Source of the DNA: Actinomycetospora cinnamomea
GTDB lineage: Bacteria > Actinomycetota > Actinomycetes > Mycobacteriales > Pseudonocardiaceae
Length of the DNA: 64,000 nt
Assembly (NCBI RefSeq): GCF_003096675.1
Contig: NZ_QEKW01000005.1
Span: 186,001-250,000, forward strand
Direction of reading: 5' to 3'
Shown one piece after another: positions 1-11,457 of the stretch. Each line of letters opens with the position of its first letter. Position 1 is the first letter of the stretch. Below the pieces are notes generated by a model that saw nothing but the letters and a program-made list of their open reading frames with translations, made no database searches and had not been told where the DNA came from. Both the position numbers and the translations under genes were made by a program.

Positions 1-134
1 CTCGCGACGCGGAACCTCATCAGGTGGCCGCTGGCCGCGCCCTCCAAACCACCCTGAGCGGGCGATCACGCTCCACGGCTCCTAGACTCCTCGGTGCCGA
101 GCTAGTGAACGCTTTCACAAGGAGCCGTCCGCCC

Positions 135-1484
135 GTGTCCGCCACCACCGGAGCGCGCCGCAGCCCCGACACCGACGCCGACGTCGTCGTCGTGGGCGCG
201 GGTCCGTCGGGGTCGACGGTCGCGACGTACCTGGCGCGCGCCGGCCTCGACGTCGTCGTGCTGGAGAAGGCGACGTTCCCCCGCGAGAAGGTGTGCGGTG
301 ACGGCGTCACCCCGCGGGGCGTGAAGCAGCTCGTCGACCTCGGCGTCGACACCCGCGAGGAGGCCGGCTGGCGCCACCAGCGCGGGCTGCGCGTCGTCGG
401 CGGCGGGTCGGTCCTCGAGCTCGACTGGCCCGAGCTCACGAGCTTCCCCGGCTACGGCCTCGTGCGTCCCCGCCGCGACTTCGACCAGATGCTCGCCGAC
501 CACGCCCGGGCCGCCGGCGCGCGCGTCGAGGAGGGCGTCTCGGTCTCCGGCGCCACGGTCGACGAGCGCACCGGCCGCGTCACCGGCGTCGCGGCGCGCC
601 GCGGGCCGGAGCGCACGCCGGCGACGTACCGCGCCCCGCTCGTCGTCGCCTGCGACGGCGTCGGCGCCCGCACGGCGCTGTCCGTCGGCATCGGCAAGCG
701 CGACGACCGCCCGCTCGGCGTCGCCGTGCGCCGCTACTACACCAGCCCGCGCCACGACGACGACTACCTCGAGACCCACCTCGGCCTCCACGACCGCCCG
801 GGCGTCGGCCCCGACCTGCACGGCGGCTACGGCTGGGTCTTCGGCATGGGCGACGGAACGGCCAACGTCGGGCTCGGGGTCCTCGCCACGCGGCAGGGCG
901 ACCGCCGCGACTACCGGGCGCTGCTGCGCTCGTGGACCCACGGCCTGCCGCCGGAGTGGGGGCTGATCGAGGAGAACGCCACCGGGCCGATCGGCGGCGC
1001 GGCCCTGCCCATGGGCCTGTCCCGCACCCCGATCTACCGCGACGGTCTGGTGCTCGTCGGTGACGCGGGCGGCATGGTCAACCCGTTCAGCGGCGAGGGC
1101 ATCGCGTACGCGATGCAGTCCGCGGCCCTGGCCGCCGAGTGCGTCGTGCAGGCCATGGCGCGCCCCGAGGGGCCGAGCCGCGAGCGCGCGCTCGCCGGTT
1201 ACCCCGCGGCGGTCCGGCACGAGCTGGGCCGGTGGTACCGGGTGGGCAACCGCGCGGCCGGCGCGCTCGGTCGGCCCCGGTTCATGCACCACGCGCTGCG
1301 TCTCGGGCTGCCCCGGCACCGGCTGATGGGCGCCGCGCTCAAGCTGTTCGCCGGCCTGTCCGACGGGCGGGACGGGAGCGCGGGCGACCGCGCCCTCGAC
1401 CTCGCGCTGCGGCTCGTGCCGCCGCTGCGGGACGACGCGCCCCGCGGGACGGCCACACGGAAGGAGGGCATCGTGGCGGCCTGA
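135..1484 (+). CDS. Geranylgeranyl reductase family FAD-dependent oxidoreductase (menaquinone reductase-like)
   Basis: FAD-dependent reductase of the geranylgeranyl reductase family, 449 aa from the GTG at 135. That start has AAGGAG about 10 bases upstream and sits just before the Rossmann fold. The dinucleotide-binding GAGPSG lies at residues 21-26, followed by a helix and an acidic strand end (VVVLEKA). The second FAD motif, GDAGGMVNPFSGEGI, is near residue 309. In actinomycetes such enzymes (MenJ type) saturate one isoprene unit of the menaquinone side chain. Lying directly before nuoA, with a polyprenyl synthase after nuoN, it fits quinone tail modification for complex I. An archaeal-type lipid or chlorophyll role is unlikely here. 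The exact substrate is inferred. Confidence 0.85.
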   Translation: MSATTGARRSPDTDADVVVVGAGPSGSTVATYLARAGLDVVVLEKATFPREKVCGDGVTPRGVKQLVDLGVDTREEAGWRHQRGLRVVGGGSVLELDWPELTSFPGYGLVRPRRDFDQMLADHARAAGARVEEGVSVSGATVDERTGRVTGVAARRGPERTPATYRAPLVVACDGVGARTALSVGIGKRDDRPLGVAVRRYYTSPRHDDDYLETHLGLHDRPGVGPDLHGGYGWVFGMGDGTANVGLGVLATRQGDRRDYRALLRSWTHGLPPEWGLIEENATGPIGGAALPMGLSRTPIYRDGLVLVGDAGGMVNPFSGEGIAYAMQSAALAAECVVQAMARPEGPSRERALAGYPAAVRHELGRWYRVGNRAAGALGRPRFMHHALRLGLPRHRLMGAALKLFAGLSDGRDGSAGDRALDLALRLVPPLRDDAPRGTATRKEGIVAA

Positions 1485-1647
1485 GCCGCCTCCGGCCAGC
1501 ACGGGTAAGGGCGCCCTGCCCACGGGCTGCTCCGTCCGGCCTCATTAGGGTCGTGCCCGCCCGTCTGGCGTGATCCACTGCACGGCCCCGCTCGCGGGTC
1601 GCTCCACCACGTGATCCCCGACGCTCCCGGGAGGAAAGGAGACGGCG

Positions 1648-2013
1648 ATGCTGGACCCCTACGTCCCGCTGGTCGTCATGTTCGCGCTCGCCGCCGCGTT
1701 CGGGCTGTTCTCCGTGGCGGTGGCCCCGCTGGTGGGTCCGCGTCGCTACAACCGCGCGAAGCTCGACTCCTACGAGTGCGGCATCGAGCCGTCGCCCCAG
1801 CCGATCGCCGGCGGCGGCCGCATCCCGGTGGCGTACTACCTCACCGCGATGATGTTCATCCTCTTCGACGTCGAGATCGTCTTCCTCTACCCCTACGCGG
1901 TGAACATCGACGCGCTCGGCCTCTACGGCCTCGTGGTGGTGCTGGTGTTCCTCGCGCCCATCGTGCTCGCCTACGCCTACGAGTGGCGCCGCGGCGGGCT
2001 GGACTGGAGCTAG
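1648..2013 (+). CDS. nuoA: NADH-quinone oxidoreductase subunit A
   Basis: Small membrane subunit of complex I, 121 aa, the normal length. Three hydrophobic helices lie near residues 7-29, 62-84 and 90-112. The conserved loop [15 protein letters not shown], with its Cys and acidic residues, and the [10 protein letters not shown] motif of helix 2 are intact. It anchors the junction between the peripheral arm and the membrane arm at the quinone site. A GGAGG-rich leader (GGGAGGAAAGGAG) precedes the ATG. It is the first gene of a tightly packed nuoA-N operon; nuoB starts two bases after its stop. Confidence 0.97.
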   Translation: MLDPYVPLVVMFALAAAFGLFSVAVAPLVGPRRYNRAKLDSYECGIEPSPQPIAGGGRIPVAYYLTAMMFILFDVEIVFLYPYAVNIDALGLYGLVVVLVFLAPIVLAYAYEWRRGGLDWS

Positions 2014-2015
2014 AC

Positions 2016-2609
2016 ATGGGACTGGAAGAGAAGCTCCCGAACGGGATCGTCCTGGCCAGCGTCGAGAGCCTGGTCAACTGGACCCGCAAGGCGTCGCTGT
2101 GGCCGGCCACCTTCGGGCTGGCGTGCTGCGCCATCGAGATGATGACCTCGGGCGCCCCCCGCTACGACCTCGGCCGCTTCGGCATGGAGGTGTTCCGCCC
2201 GAGCCCCCGCCAGGCCGACCTGATGATCGTCGCGGGCCGTGTCACCAACAAGATGGCCCCGGTCCTGCGCCAGATCTACGACCAGATGGCCGAGCCGCGC
2301 TGGGTGCTGGCCATGGGCGTCTGCGCCTCGTCGGGCGGGATGTTCAACAACTACGCGGTCGTGCAGGGCGTCGACCACGTCGTGCCCGTCGACATGTACC
2401 TGCCGGGCTGCCCGCCGCGCCCGGAGATGCTCATCGACGCGATCCTCAAGCTCCACCAGAAGATCCAGAACGAGCCGCTCGGGCCGGTCCGCGCCGAGCT
2501 CGCCGCGCAGCGGCGCGCCCAGGGCGAGAAGCTCGAGCTGCTGCCCTCCTCGGAGAAGTACGGCAAGACGACGAAGAGCGGGGAGGTGCAGGCCGAGCAT
2601 GTCTGGTGA
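2016..2609 (+). CDS. nuoB: NADH-quinone oxidoreductase subunit B
   Basis: Peripheral-arm subunit that holds the terminal [4Fe-4S] cluster N2, which passes electrons to menaquinone. 197 aa from the ATG at 2016. Cluster cysteines are visible in ACCAIEMM, in MGVCASSGG and in [10 protein letters not shown]. The C-terminal 40 residues are charged and variable, as in actinobacterial NuoB. The open frame extends upstream through nuoA but the alignment with the family starts at [11 protein letters not shown]. It overlaps nuoC by 11 bases, which suggests translational coupling. Confidence 0.97.
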   Translation: MGLEEKLPNGIVLASVESLVNWTRKASLWPATFGLACCAIEMMTSGAPRYDLGRFGMEVFRPSPRQADLMIVAGRVTNKMAPVLRQIYDQMAEPRWVLAMGVCASSGGMFNNYAVVQGVDHVVPVDMYLPGCPPRPEMLIDAILKLHQKIQNEPLGPVRAELAAQRRAQGEKLELLPSSEKYGKTTKSGEVQAEHVW

Positions 2610-3414
2610 GGACGAGAAGCCGAGGACCACGCCGGAGACGCCCGGCACCGGCGCCGGCGGCGCGAGCGGGCCGACCGGCGCGTCCAACGTCTCCTCGGCC
2701 GGCGCGGTCGCGTTCGGCCCGCAGGAGATCCGCCGCCCCGACGTCAGCGGCGCCGTGGCCGGCCGCGCGCGGGAGGGCATGTTCGGCGTCACCGACTCCG
2801 GCGACACGTCGGGCTTCTCCGGCCTGCGCCTGCCGGCGTACTCGCCGCCGCCCGCCGAGCGCCCCTACGGCGGGTGGTTCGACGAGGTCGCCGACGAGAC
2901 CACTGCGGCCCTGGCCGACGACGGCGGCGCCGACTTCGCCACGTGCGTCCAGCAGGTCACCGTCGACCGCGGCGAGATGACCTGGTACGTCGACCGCGAG
3001 CACCTCGTGCGGCTCGCCCGCACGCTGCGCGACGACCCGGCGCTGCGCTTCGAGTTCTGCTCGGGCGTCTCCGGCGTCGACTACGGCGACGGTGTCCCGC
3101 AGCAGCTCCACGTCGTCGTGCACCTGCTGTCGATGACCTACCGGCGCCGGCTGCGCCTGGAGGTCGCCCTCGACGTCGCCGACGCGCACTGCCCGTCGCT
3201 GGTCGAGGTGTACCCGACGGCCGACTGGCACGAGCGGGAGACCTGGGACATGTTCGGGATCGTCTTCGACGGCCACCCGAGCCTGACCCGGATCCTCATG
3301 CCGGACGACTGGAACGGCCACCCGCAGCGCAAGAGCTACCCGCTCGGCGGCATCCCCGTGGAGTACCACGACGCGGAGATCCCGCCGCCCGACCAGCGGA
3401 GGGCCTACACGTGA
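2599..3414 (+). CDS. nuoC: NADH-quinone oxidoreductase subunit C
   Basis: 30-kDa subunit of complex I, 271 aa from the ATG inside the end of nuoB. The conserved core runs from about residue 110 ([20 protein letters not shown]) to the signature [19 protein letters not shown] and the C-terminal YPLGG. The first 90 or so residues are Gly/Ala/Pro-rich and look disordered. Such an N-terminal extension is common in actinobacteria but absent from E. coli NuoC. It has no cofactor; it packs against NuoD and NuoB. The next gene overlaps its stop by four bases (GTGA). Confidence 0.96.
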   Translation: MSGEDEKPRTTPETPGTGAGGASGPTGASNVSSAGAVAFGPQEIRRPDVSGAVAGRAREGMFGVTDSGDTSGFSGLRLPAYSPPPAERPYGGWFDEVADETTAALADDGGADFATCVQQVTVDRGEMTWYVDREHLVRLARTLRDDPALRFEFCSGVSGVDYGDGVPQQLHVVVHLLSMTYRRRLRLEVALDVADAHCPSLVEVYPTADWHERETWDMFGIVFDGHPSLTRILMPDDWNGHPQRKSYPLGGIPVEYHDAEIPPPDQRRAYT

Positions 3415-4772
3415 CCGGTCCTGGCAACACGACCGAGACCCGCACCGACCCGTACGCCGCGTCGGATCCCTATGCGGCGACCAGCCGCGAGACCACCGAG
3501 GGCACCGTCTACACGGTCACCGGTGGCGACTGGGACGAGATGGTCGACCAGACCGCGGGCGACGAGCGCATCGTCATCAACATGGGTCCGCAGCACCCGT
3601 CGACCCACGGCGTGCTGCGCCTCGTGCTCGAGCTCTCCGGCGAGACCGTCACCGACGCCCGGCTGGTCATCGGCTACCTGCACACGGGCATCGAGAAGAA
3701 CTGCGAGTACCGGACCTGGACCCAGGGCGTCACGTTCGTGACGCGCATGGACTATCTGGCGCCGCTGTTCAACGAGGCCGCCTTCTGCCTGTCGACCGAG
3801 CGGCTGCTGGGCATCGACGTGCCCGACCGGGCGGCGACGATCCGCGTGCTCCTCATGGAGATCAACCGGATCGGCTCGCACCTCGTCGCGCTGGCCACCG
3901 GCGGCATGGAGCTCGGCGCGCTGACCGGCATGACCAACGGCTTCCGGGAGCGCGAGGAGGTCCTGCACCTGCTCGAGTTCCTCACCGGCCTGCGCATGAA
4001 CCACGCGTTCATCCGTCCCGGCGGCGTCGTGCAGGACCTGCCGACCGGCCACGAGGAGCGCATCCGGGCGTTCGTCAAGGTGATGCGCGAGCGGATGCCC
4101 GGCTTCCACAAGCTGCTCACGGGCAACCGCATCTGGCGCCAGCGCCTCCAGGGCGTCGGCTACCTGCCCCTCGACGGCTGCCTCGCGCTCGGCGTCACCG
4201 GGCCGATCCTGCGCTCGGCGGGCCTGGCCTGGGACCTGCGCCAGGTCGACCCGTACCTCGGCTACGAGCACTACGACTTCGAGGTGCCCACCGACACCGC
4301 CGCCGACAGCTTCGCCCGCTACGTGCTGCGGGTGGAGGAGATGAACCAGTCGTTGCGGATCATCGAGCAGGCGCTCGAGCGCCTCGAGCCCGGCCCGGTG
4401 ATGGTCGAGGACGCCAAGATCGCGTGGCCGGCGCGGCTGTCGATCGGCGCGGACGGCATGGGCAACTCCCTCGAGCACGTCCGCAAGATCATGGGGCAGT
4501 CGATGGAGTCCCTGATCCACCACTTCAAGCTGGTCACCGAGGGCTTCAAGGTGCCGCCGGGCCAGGCGTACGTCCCGATCGAGTCGCCCCGCGGGGAGCT
4601 CGGCGCCCACCTGGTCTCCGACGGCGGCACCCGCCCGCTGCGCGTGCACGTGCGCGACCCCAGCTTCGTCAACCTGCAGGCGGCCCCGGCGATGTCCGAG
4701 GGCGGGATGGTCTCCGACGTCATCGCCGCGCTGGCCAGCCTCGATCCCGTGATGGGGGGTTGTGACCGTTGA
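3411..4772 (+). CDS. nuoD: NADH-quinone oxidoreductase subunit D
   Basis: 49-kDa subunit forming the quinone-binding pocket with NuoB, 453 aa from the GTG at 3411. The family core begins near residue 54 with [17 protein letters not shown], which contains the His of the quinone site. [16 protein letters not shown] follows, and the C-terminus ends in DPVMGGCDR as in family members. About 50 variable residues rich in Thr/Asp/Tyr precede the core. The nuoE start TTG overlaps its TGA stop. Confidence 0.97.
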   Translation: MTGPGNTTETRTDPYAASDPYAATSRETTEGTVYTVTGGDWDEMVDQTAGDERIVINMGPQHPSTHGVLRLVLELSGETVTDARLVIGYLHTGIEKNCEYRTWTQGVTFVTRMDYLAPLFNEAAFCLSTERLLGIDVPDRAATIRVLLMEINRIGSHLVALATGGMELGALTGMTNGFREREEVLHLLEFLTGLRMNHAFIRPGGVVQDLPTGHEERIRAFVKVMRERMPGFHKLLTGNRIWRQRLQGVGYLPLDGCLALGVTGPILRSAGLAWDLRQVDPYLGYEHYDFEVPTDTAADSFARYVLRVEEMNQSLRIIEQALERLEPGPVMVEDAKIAWPARLSIGADGMGNSLEHVRKIMGQSMESLIHHFKLVTEGFKVPPGQAYVPIESPRGELGAHLVSDGGTRPLRVHVRDPSFVNLQAAPAMSEGGMVSDVIAALASLDPVMGGCDR

Positions 4773-5572
4773 GCCCGACTCCGCTCCCGCCCGAGGCGCC
4801 GCCGGTGGAGCCCGAGCACGCCATCGACGAGGCGGGCGGCACCACCGCCCAGCACGCCGAGCTCTCGAGGGTCGACACGAGCGTGTTCGACGGGGTGCGC
4901 GAGCGCGCCGCGGCGATCCTCGCCCGCTACCCGCAGCCCCGCTCGGCGCTGCTGCCGCTGCTGCACCTCGTCCAGCACGTCGAGGGCCACGTCTCGCGTG
5001 CCGGCATCGCGTTCTGCGCGGAGGTCCTCGAGATCACGACGGCCGAGGTCTCGGCGGTCGCGACCTTCTACACGATGTACAAGCGCGAGCCCGTCGGCCG
5101 CCACCTGGTCAGCGTGTGCACCAACACGCTGTGCGCAGCGCTGGGTGGTGACGACATCTACGCGGCCGTGCGCGAGCGTCTCGGCGGGCCGGATCAGCCC
5201 CTGGGCCACGAGCAGACCGCCGCCGACGGGTCGGTGACGATCGAGCACGCCGAGTGCCTGGCGGCGTGCGACCTCGCCCCGGTGCTGACCGTCGACTACG
5301 AGTTCTTCGACAAGCAGACCGTCGACTCCGCGCTCGAGATCATCGACGCGCTGCGGCGCGGGGAGAAGCCGCACCCGACGCGCGGGGCCCCGCTGACCGA
5401 CTTCCGCTCGGTGGAGCTGCTGCTCGCCGGGTTCTTCGACGACCCGGCCGTCGGTGGCCTCGAGGCCGTCGCCGGCCCGTCCGCGGCCGTGGAGAGCCTG
5501 CGCGGCGCCCGGCTCGCCGAGGAACGCGGCTGGACCGCGCCGCCCGTGCCCGACGAGGGAGCGCACACATGA
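4769..5572 (+). CDS. nuoE: NADH-quinone oxidoreductase subunit E
   Basis: 24-kDa thioredoxin-fold subunit with the [2Fe-2S] cluster N1a. 267 aa from a TTG that overlaps the nuoD stop; no ATG or GTG in frame fits better. The four cluster ligands are in VCTNTLC and AECLAAC. The domain occupies residues 25-190. The remaining 75 residues are Ala/Pro-rich and variable, making this longer than E. coli NuoE (166 aa), as usual in actinobacteria. It works with NuoF and NuoG in the NADH dehydrogenase module. Confidence 0.95.
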   Translation: MSPTPLPPEAPPVEPEHAIDEAGGTTAQHAELSRVDTSVFDGVRERAAAILARYPQPRSALLPLLHLVQHVEGHVSRAGIAFCAEVLEITTAEVSAVATFYTMYKREPVGRHLVSVCTNTLCAALGGDDIYAAVRERLGGPDQPLGHEQTAADGSVTIEHAECLAACDLAPVLTVDYEFFDKQTVDSALEIIDALRRGEKPHPTRGAPLTDFRSVELLLAGFFDDPAVGGLEAVAGPSAAVESLRGARLAEERGWTAPPVPDEGAHT

Positions 5573-6900
5573 CCGACCCGCTCACCCCCGTGCTCACCAA
5601 GCACTGGCTCGGCCCCGAGTCGTGGACCCTGCGCCACTACACCGAGCTCGGCGGCTACTCCGCCCTGCGCACGGCGTTCGACACCCCGCCGGACGACCTC
5701 GTCGCCCTGGTCAAGGACGCGGGCCTGCGCGGCCGCGGCGGCGCCGGGTTCCCGACGGGCATGAAGTGGAGCTTCATCCCGCAGGCCAAACCGGGGGAGG
5801 AGCCCACCGGCCCCGCGGCCAAGCCCAAGTACCTCGTCATCAACGCCGACGAGGGCGAGCCGGGGACCTGCAAGGACACCCCGCTGATGATGGCCGACCC
5901 GCACTCGCTCATCGAGGGCTGCATCATCACCGCGTACGCGATCCGCGCCCACTTCTGCGCGATCTACGTGCGCGGCGAGATCGTGCACTGCATCCGGCGC
6001 CTGCACGCCGCGGTGCGCGAGGCCTACGAGGCCGGCCACCTCGGCAAGGACATCCACGGCACCGGGTTCGATCTCGACATCGTCGTCCACGCCGGCGCCG
6101 GCGCGTACATCTGCGGGGAGGAGACCGCGCTGCTCGACTCGCTCGAGGGCCGGCGCGGGCAGCCGCGTCTCAAGCCGCCGTTCCCCGCGACCGCGGGGCT
6201 CTACGCGGCCCCGACGGTGGTCAACAACGTCGAGACCATCGCGACCGTCCCCTCGATCGTGGCGGGCGGCAAGGACTGGTTCCGGACGATGGGGCGCGAG
6301 CGCTCGCCCGGCCCGAAGATCTACTCGCTGTCCGGGCACGTCGAGCGCCCCGGCCAGTACGAGGCGCCGCTGGGCACCACGCTGCGCCAGCTGCTCGAGC
6401 TCGCGGGCGGTATGAAGGACGGCATCCCGCTGAAGTTCTGGACGCCCGGCGGGTCGTCGACGCCGCTGCTCACGGCCGAGCACCTCGACGTCCCCTTGGA
6501 CTTCGAGGGCGCCACCGAGGCCGGCTCGATGCTCGGCACCACCGCGCTCATGATCTTCAACGAGACCGTCTCGGTGCCGTGGGCGGTCATGAAGTGGACC
6601 GAGTTCTACGAGCACGAGAGCTGCGGCAAGTGCACCCCGTGCCGCGAGGGCTGCTACTGGATGGCCGGCATCCTGCGCCGCATGGTCGACGGCGAGGGCA
6701 CCGAGGCCGACATCGACACCCTGCTCGACGTCTGCGACAACGTGCTCGGCCGCTCGTTCTGCGCCCTCGGCGACGGCGCGGTCTCGCCGATCACCAGCGG
6801 CATCAAGTACTTCCGTGACGAGTTCGTCGCCCTCTGCGGTGCCCAGCGCCGGCACCCCGAGGTGGAGCGGATCGTCGAGCTGAGCGGAGCCAGCGCATGA
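5569..6900 (+). CDS. nuoF: NADH-quinone oxidoreductase subunit F
   Basis: 51-kDa subunit that oxidises NADH, with FMN and the [4Fe-4S] cluster N3. 443 aa from the ATG overlapping the end of nuoE. Visible motifs are the glycine-rich NADH site GLRGRGGAGFPTGMKW, the FMN region INADEGEPGTCKD, AGAGAYICGEETALLDSLEG, and the cluster ligands SCGKCTPCREG with the later Cys in SFCALGDGA. Its last bases overlap the nuoG ATG (ATGA). Confidence 0.98.
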   Translation: MTDPLTPVLTKHWLGPESWTLRHYTELGGYSALRTAFDTPPDDLVALVKDAGLRGRGGAGFPTGMKWSFIPQAKPGEEPTGPAAKPKYLVINADEGEPGTCKDTPLMMADPHSLIEGCIITAYAIRAHFCAIYVRGEIVHCIRRLHAAVREAYEAGHLGKDIHGTGFDLDIVVHAGAGAYICGEETALLDSLEGRRGQPRLKPPFPATAGLYAAPTVVNNVETIATVPSIVAGGKDWFRTMGRERSPGPKIYSLSGHVERPGQYEAPLGTTLRQLLELAGGMKDGIPLKFWTPGGSSTPLLTAEHLDVPLDFEGATEAGSMLGTTALMIFNETVSVPWAVMKWTEFYEHESCGKCTPCREGCYWMAGILRRMVDGEGTEADIDTLLDVCDNVLGRSFCALGDGAVSPITSGIKYFRDEFVALCGAQRRHPEVERIVELSGASA

Positions 6901-9572
6901 CCGCCGCGTCTGAGAGGGCCCCGGAGCGGACCACCCAGGACGAGGACCTGCCCCCCGTGCCCGAGGGGCACGTCCGCCTCACGATCGACGACCGGATCGT
7001 CGACGCCCCGCAGGGCGAGCTGATCATCCGGACGTGCGAGCGGCTGGGGATCGTCGTCCCGCGCTTCTGCGACCACCCCCTGCTCGACCCGGCCGGCGCG
7101 TGCCGCCAGTGCCTGGTCGAGGTGGAGATGAACGGGCGCCCGATGCCCAAGCCGCAGGCCAGCTGCACGATGACCGTCGCCGACGGCATGGTCGTGAAGA
7201 CGCAGATGACCTCGGCGGTCGCCGACAAGGCGCAGCAGGGCGTCATGGAGCTCCTGCTGATCAACCACCCGCTCGACTGCCCGGTCTGCGACAAGGGCGG
7301 CGAGTGCCCGCTGCAGAACCAGGCGATGTCGTCGGGGCGCGCCGAGTCGCGGTTCGTCGAGGAGAAGCGGACCTTCGCCAAGCCGCTGCCGATCTCCGAC
7401 GAGGTGCTGCTCGACCGCGAGCGCTGCGTGCTCTGCCAGCGCTGCACGCGCTTCTCCCGCCAGATCGCCGGCGACCAGTTCATCGAGCTGCTCGAGCGGG
7501 GCGCGCACCAGCAGATCGGCACCGAGGAGACCGCCTTCGGCGAGGGCGAGGACTTCCAGTCCTACTACTCGGGCAACACCATCCAGATCTGCCCGGTCGG
7601 GGCGCTGACCTCGGCGTCCTACCGTTTCCGCTCGCGCCCGTTCGACCTCGTCTCCACGCCGGGCGTGGCCGAGCACGACAGCTCGGGCGCCTCGGTGCGC
7701 CGTGACTGGCGCCGCGGGGCGGTCCAGCGCGTGCTGGCCGGCGAGGACCCCGAGGTCAACGAGGAGTGGATCGACGACAAGACCCGCTTCGCGTTCCGCT
7801 ACACCCAGGCCGCCGACCGCATCACCCGCCCGCTCGTGCGCGGTGCCGACGGTGCGCTGCACGACGCGTCGTGGACCGAGGCCCTCGAACGCGCCGCCTC
7901 CCTCCTGATCGCAGCCCGTGACGGCCTCGGTGTCAGCGGTGGGCCATCGCAGACACTGGATGACAGCGATGCCACACCGCTGACACCGGGCGAGGGCGAG
8001 GAGGACACGGAGCGTGAGCCCAAGCGCGGGGTCGGCGTGCTGCCCGGCGGCCGGTTGACCGTCGAGGACGCGTACGCGTACGGCAAGTTCGCCCGCCTGG
8101 CGCTGGGCACCAACGACGTCGACGCCCGCGCGCGGGTGTCCTCGGACGAGGAGCTGGACTTCCTCGCTGCGCATGTCGTCGGCACCGGGCCCGGGCACGT
8201 CTGGGCTCCGTCCGTCACCTATGGGGCGCTGGAGTCCGCGCGCACCGTGCTGTGCGTGGCCCTCGAGCCCGAGGAGGAGGCGCCGATCGTCCTGCTGCGG
8301 CTGCGCAAGGCCGCGCGGGCGGGGACGCGGGTGCACCACCTCGGGCAGTGGTCGACGCCGGCGGTGGTCAAGACCGGCGGGCACCTCGTGCGGGCCGTGC
8401 CGGGCGAGGAGCCGGTCGCGCTCGACGCGCTGCCCGACGAGCTCGACGCCGCCCTGGCCGCGCCGGGTGCGGTGATCCTGGTCGGCGAGCGGGCCGCGGA
8501 CGTGCCCGGCCTCTACGACGCGGTCGGCGCGCTGGCCAACCGCACCGGGGCCAAGGTCGCGTGGGTGCCGCGACGGGCGGGCGAGCGCGGGGCGCTCGAC
8601 GCCGGCCTCGTGCCGGGCCTGCTGCCCGGCGGCGGGGCCGTCGCCGACGCCGGGGCCCGCGCGGCGCTCGCGTCGGCGTGGGGCCTCGCCGGGACCGAGC
8701 TCCCCGCCACCCCGGGGCGCGACCTCACCGGCATCCTGCGGGCGGCGGCCGACGGCGAGCTCGCCGGCCTCGTGGTCGGCGGCGTCGAGCTCGACGACCT
8801 GCCCGACCCGGCGCTGGCGCGCGCGGCGCTGCGCGAGGCCGACGTCGTGGTGAGCCTCGAGCAGCGGCACAGCGAGGTCACCGAGCTCGCCGACGTCGTG
8901 CTGCCCGTGGCCCCGGTGATCCACAAGTCCGGCACCTTCCGCAACTGGGAGGGCCGCGACCGGCGCTTCGCCACGACGATCGACCCCTCCGGGGGGTCGG
9001 CCGGGCACGTCGGGGGCCGGGCGGCGATCACGCTGCCGGACTGCCGCGTGCTCGACACCCTGGCCGTCGAGATGGACGTCGACCTGTTCACGCAGACCCC
9101 CGACGTCGCGGCCGCCGAGTTCACCCGCGTCGCCGCGGCCCTGACCGACGCCCGGAGCGCCGCGCACGGGCACCTCGCGGCCGCCCGGCAGACCCCGGCC
9201 GAGGAGCGCGGCGGCGAGCCGGCCCTGCGCCTCGCGAGCTGGCGCCAGCTGCTCGACGGCGGGCGGCTGCTGGTCGACGAGCCCGAGCTGGCGGGCACCG
9301 CGCGCCCGCCGCGGATCCGGGTCTCGCCCACCACGGCCACCCGGCTGGGCCTGGTGGAGGGTGCGATGGCCGGGCTCGAGGGCCCGCGCGGTGCCCTGCA
9401 CCTGCCCGTCGAGCTCGCCGATCTGCCCGACGACGTGGTCTGGGCGCCGGCCCGGGTGCCGCAGCCGGACGGCGGCGTCGTCACCCTGGCCGCGCTCGGC
9501 CTCACCCACGGCGGCCCCGTCGCGGTGACGGGCGGGCAGCGGGACCTGACCATCGAGGAGAGCCCGGCGTGA
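6897..9572 (+). CDS. nuoG: NADH-quinone oxidoreductase subunit G
   Basis: Large iron-sulfur subunit, 891 aa. The N-terminal [2Fe-2S] ferredoxin domain shows [18 protein letters not shown]. Next come the His-Cys [4Fe-4S] domain ([18 protein letters not shown]) and paired [4Fe-4S] ligands ([10 protein letters not shown] and QICPVGAL). The molybdopterin-oxidoreductase-like domain follows without evident cofactor residues. A low-complexity acidic insert of about 40 residues lies near residue 340-385 ([20 protein letters not shown]). It relays electrons from NuoE/F to NuoI. The large antisense frame on the minus strand here is a shadow. Confidence 0.96.
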   Translation: MTAASERAPERTTQDEDLPPVPEGHVRLTIDDRIVDAPQGELIIRTCERLGIVVPRFCDHPLLDPAGACRQCLVEVEMNGRPMPKPQASCTMTVADGMVVKTQMTSAVADKAQQGVMELLLINHPLDCPVCDKGGECPLQNQAMSSGRAESRFVEEKRTFAKPLPISDEVLLDRERCVLCQRCTRFSRQIAGDQFIELLERGAHQQIGTEETAFGEGEDFQSYYSGNTIQICPVGALTSASYRFRSRPFDLVSTPGVAEHDSSGASVRRDWRRGAVQRVLAGEDPEVNEEWIDDKTRFAFRYTQAADRITRPLVRGADGALHDASWTEALERAASLLIAARDGLGVSGGPSQTLDDSDATPLTPGEGEEDTEREPKRGVGVLPGGRLTVEDAYAYGKFARLALGTNDVDARARVSSDEELDFLAAHVVGTGPGHVWAPSVTYGALESARTVLCVALEPEEEAPIVLLRLRKAARAGTRVHHLGQWSTPAVVKTGGHLVRAVPGEEPVALDALPDELDAALAAPGAVILVGERAADVPGLYDAVGALANRTGAKVAWVPRRAGERGALDAGLVPGLLPGGGAVADAGARAALASAWGLAGTELPATPGRDLTGILRAAADGELAGLVVGGVELDDLPDPALARAALREADVVVSLEQRHSEVTELADVVLPVAPVIHKSGTFRNWEGRDRRFATTIDPSGGSAGHVGGRAAITLPDCRVLDTLAVEMDVDLFTQTPDVAAAEFTRVAAALTDARSAAHGHLAAARQTPAEERGGEPALRLASWRQLLDGGRLLVDEPELAGTARPPRIRVSPTTATRLGLVEGAMAGLEGPRGALHLPVELADLPDDVVWAPARVPQPDGGVVTLAALGLTHGGPVAVTGGQRDLTIEESPA

Positions 9573-10891
9573 ACCCGGTTCCGCCCCCACCGGGGTACTA
9601 CCAGACCCTCATCGCCGACGACCCGTTCTGGCTGACCCTGATCAAGGTCGTCATCGTGTTCGCGGCGCTCATGCTCGTGACCCTGTTCATGATCTGGTTC
9701 GAGCGCCGGGTCGTGGGTCGGATGCAGCAACGCCCCGGCCCGAACTGGAACGGCCCGTTCGGCCTGCTCCAGTCGCTGGCCGACGGCCTCAAGCTGGCGT
9801 TCAAGGAGGACGTCCTGCCGGCCGCGCGGGACCGCGCGGTGTTCTTCCTCGCCCCCGTGCTCTCGGTGGTCCCGGCGTTCGTGGCCTGGTCGGTCATCCC
9901 GCTGGGGCCCGAGGTGTCGATCTTCGGTGAGGCGACGGCGCTCCAGCTCACCGACGTGCCCGTCGGCATCCTGGTCGTGCTGGCGTGCTCGTCGGTCGGC
10001 GTCTACGGGATCGTGCTCGCGGGCTGGGCGTCCGGCTCGCCCTACCCGCTGCTCGGCAGCCTGCGCAGCGCCGCCCAGGTGATCTCCTACGAGCTCGCCC
10101 TCGGCCTGTCGATCATCGGGGTGGTGCTCTACGCGGGCTCGCTGTCCACCGCCGACATCGTCTCCGCTCAGCAGACCGGGTGGTACATCTGGCTGCTCCC
10201 GGTCAGCTTCCTCATCTTCGCGGTGTCGATGGTCGGCGAGACCAACCGTGCCCCGTTCGACCTGCCCGAGGCCGAGTCGGAGCTGGTCGGCGGCTTCCAC
10301 ACCGAGTACTCGTCGCTGAAGTTCGCGCTGTTCTTCCTCGCCGAGTACGTCAACATGGTCACGCTCTCCGCCGTGGCCACCACGCTGTTCCTCGGCGGCT
10401 GGATGGCGCCGTGGCCGCTCTCGCTGATCCCGGGGGTCAACGAGGGCTGGCTGCCTCTGCTGTGGTTCTTCGGCAAGACGCTGGCGTTCCTGTTCGTCTA
10501 CGTCTGGCTGCGCGGCACGCTCCCCCGCCAGCGCTACGACCAGTTCATGCGGCTGGGCTGGAAGCTGCTCATCCCGGTCGGCCTGCTCTGGCTGGTGCTC
10601 GTGGCCGCCCTGCGGGTGCTGCGCACCGAGCTGACCACCGGGCAGATCCTCATCGCCGGCGGCGTGGCGCTGGTCGTGCTCGTCGGCGCGGCGCTGCTGC
10701 TGCCCGACCAGGCGCCGCCCGAGGAGGACCCCGAGCCCCCGGTCGTCGCCGACTACCCCGTGCCCCCGCTCGACCTCGCGGTCCCGCCCACCCCGAAGCG
10801 GCGCCGCCGCGCGGTGACGGCGGCGCGCGAGGAGCCCGAGCAGGGCGGCGAGACCGTCACCGCCGGCGCGAGCCGGGAGGGAGATCGCTGA
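9569..10891 (+). CDS. nuoH: NADH-quinone oxidoreductase subunit H
   Basis: Eight-helix membrane subunit forming much of the quinone chamber, 440 aa from the GTG overlapping the nuoG stop. Family motifs include [37 protein letters not shown] and [27 protein letters not shown] in pieces along the protein. The C-terminal 70 residues after the last helix are charged and Pro-rich (an actinobacterial extension). The stop codon shares one base with the nuoI start (TGATG). Confidence 0.96.
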   Translation: MNPVPPPPGYYQTLIADDPFWLTLIKVVIVFAALMLVTLFMIWFERRVVGRMQQRPGPNWNGPFGLLQSLADGLKLAFKEDVLPAARDRAVFFLAPVLSVVPAFVAWSVIPLGPEVSIFGEATALQLTDVPVGILVVLACSSVGVYGIVLAGWASGSPYPLLGSLRSAAQVISYELALGLSIIGVVLYAGSLSTADIVSAQQTGWYIWLLPVSFLIFAVSMVGETNRAPFDLPEAESELVGGFHTEYSSLKFALFFLAEYVNMVTLSAVATTLFLGGWMAPWPLSLIPGVNEGWLPLLWFFGKTLAFLFVYVWLRGTLPRQRYDQFMRLGWKLLIPVGLLWLVLVAALRVLRTELTTGQILIAGGVALVVLVGAALLLPDQAPPEEDPEPPVVADYPVPPLDLAVPPTPKRRRRAVTAAREEPEQGGETVTAGASREGDR

Positions 10892-11457
10892 TGGGCCTGT
10901 TCGACGGTGTCGCCGGTTTCGGCGTCACCTTCTCGACCATGTTCCGCAAGGTCGTCACCGAGGACTACCCGCGGGTGAAGAAGGTGACCGCCCCGCGGTA
11001 CCACGGGCGGCACCAGCTCAACCGCCACCCGGACGGCCTCGAGAAGTGCGTCGGCTGCGAGCTGTGCGCCTGGGCCTGTCCGGCCGACGCGATCTACGTC
11101 GAGGGCGGCGACAACACCGACGAGGAGCGCTACTCGCCGGGCGAGCGCTACGGCGCGATCTACCAGATCAACTACCTGCGCTGCATCGGCTGCGGCCTGT
11201 GCATCGAGGCGTGCCCGACGCGCTCGTTGACGATGACCAACGAGTACGAGCTCGCCGACGACGACCGCCAGGACCTGATCTACGACAAGGAGCGGCTGCT
11301 CGCCCCGCTGCTGCCGGGGATGGAGCAGCCGCCGCACCCCATGCGGCTGGGCGAGGACGAGCAGGACTACTACGTCCAGGGCCCGGAGATGGCCCGCCGC
11401 CGCGACGTCCACGACTCCACCAGCGACGAGATCGACATCTCCGGGGCGGCACGGTGA
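10891..11457 (+). CDS. nuoI: NADH-quinone oxidoreductase subunit I
   Basis: Ferredoxin-like subunit with two [4Fe-4S] clusters (N6a and N6b), 188 aa. Ligands are in [16 protein letters not shown] and [13 protein letters not shown], each followed by the distal Cys-Pro. It passes electrons from NuoG to the N2 cluster of NuoB. The 40-residue charged C-terminal tail is typical of actinobacteria. The start overlaps the nuoH stop, and the stop overlaps the nuoJ GTG. Confidence 0.97.
   Translation: MGLFDGVAGFGVTFSTMFRKVVTEDYPRVKKVTAPRYHGRHQLNRHPDGLEKCVGCELCAWACPADAIYVEGGDNTDEERYSPGERYGAIYQINYLRCIGCGLCIEACPTRSLTMTNEYELADDDRQDLIYDKERLLAPLLPGMEQPPHPMRLGEDEQDYYVQGPEMARRRDVHDSTSDEIDISGAAR

Noticed and set aside
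6654-9590. Long minus-strand open frame (978 codons) opposite nuoF-nuoG
   Set aside because: It mirrors the GC-rich third-codon pattern of nuoF/nuoG, contains no recognisable domain and covers conserved subunits.
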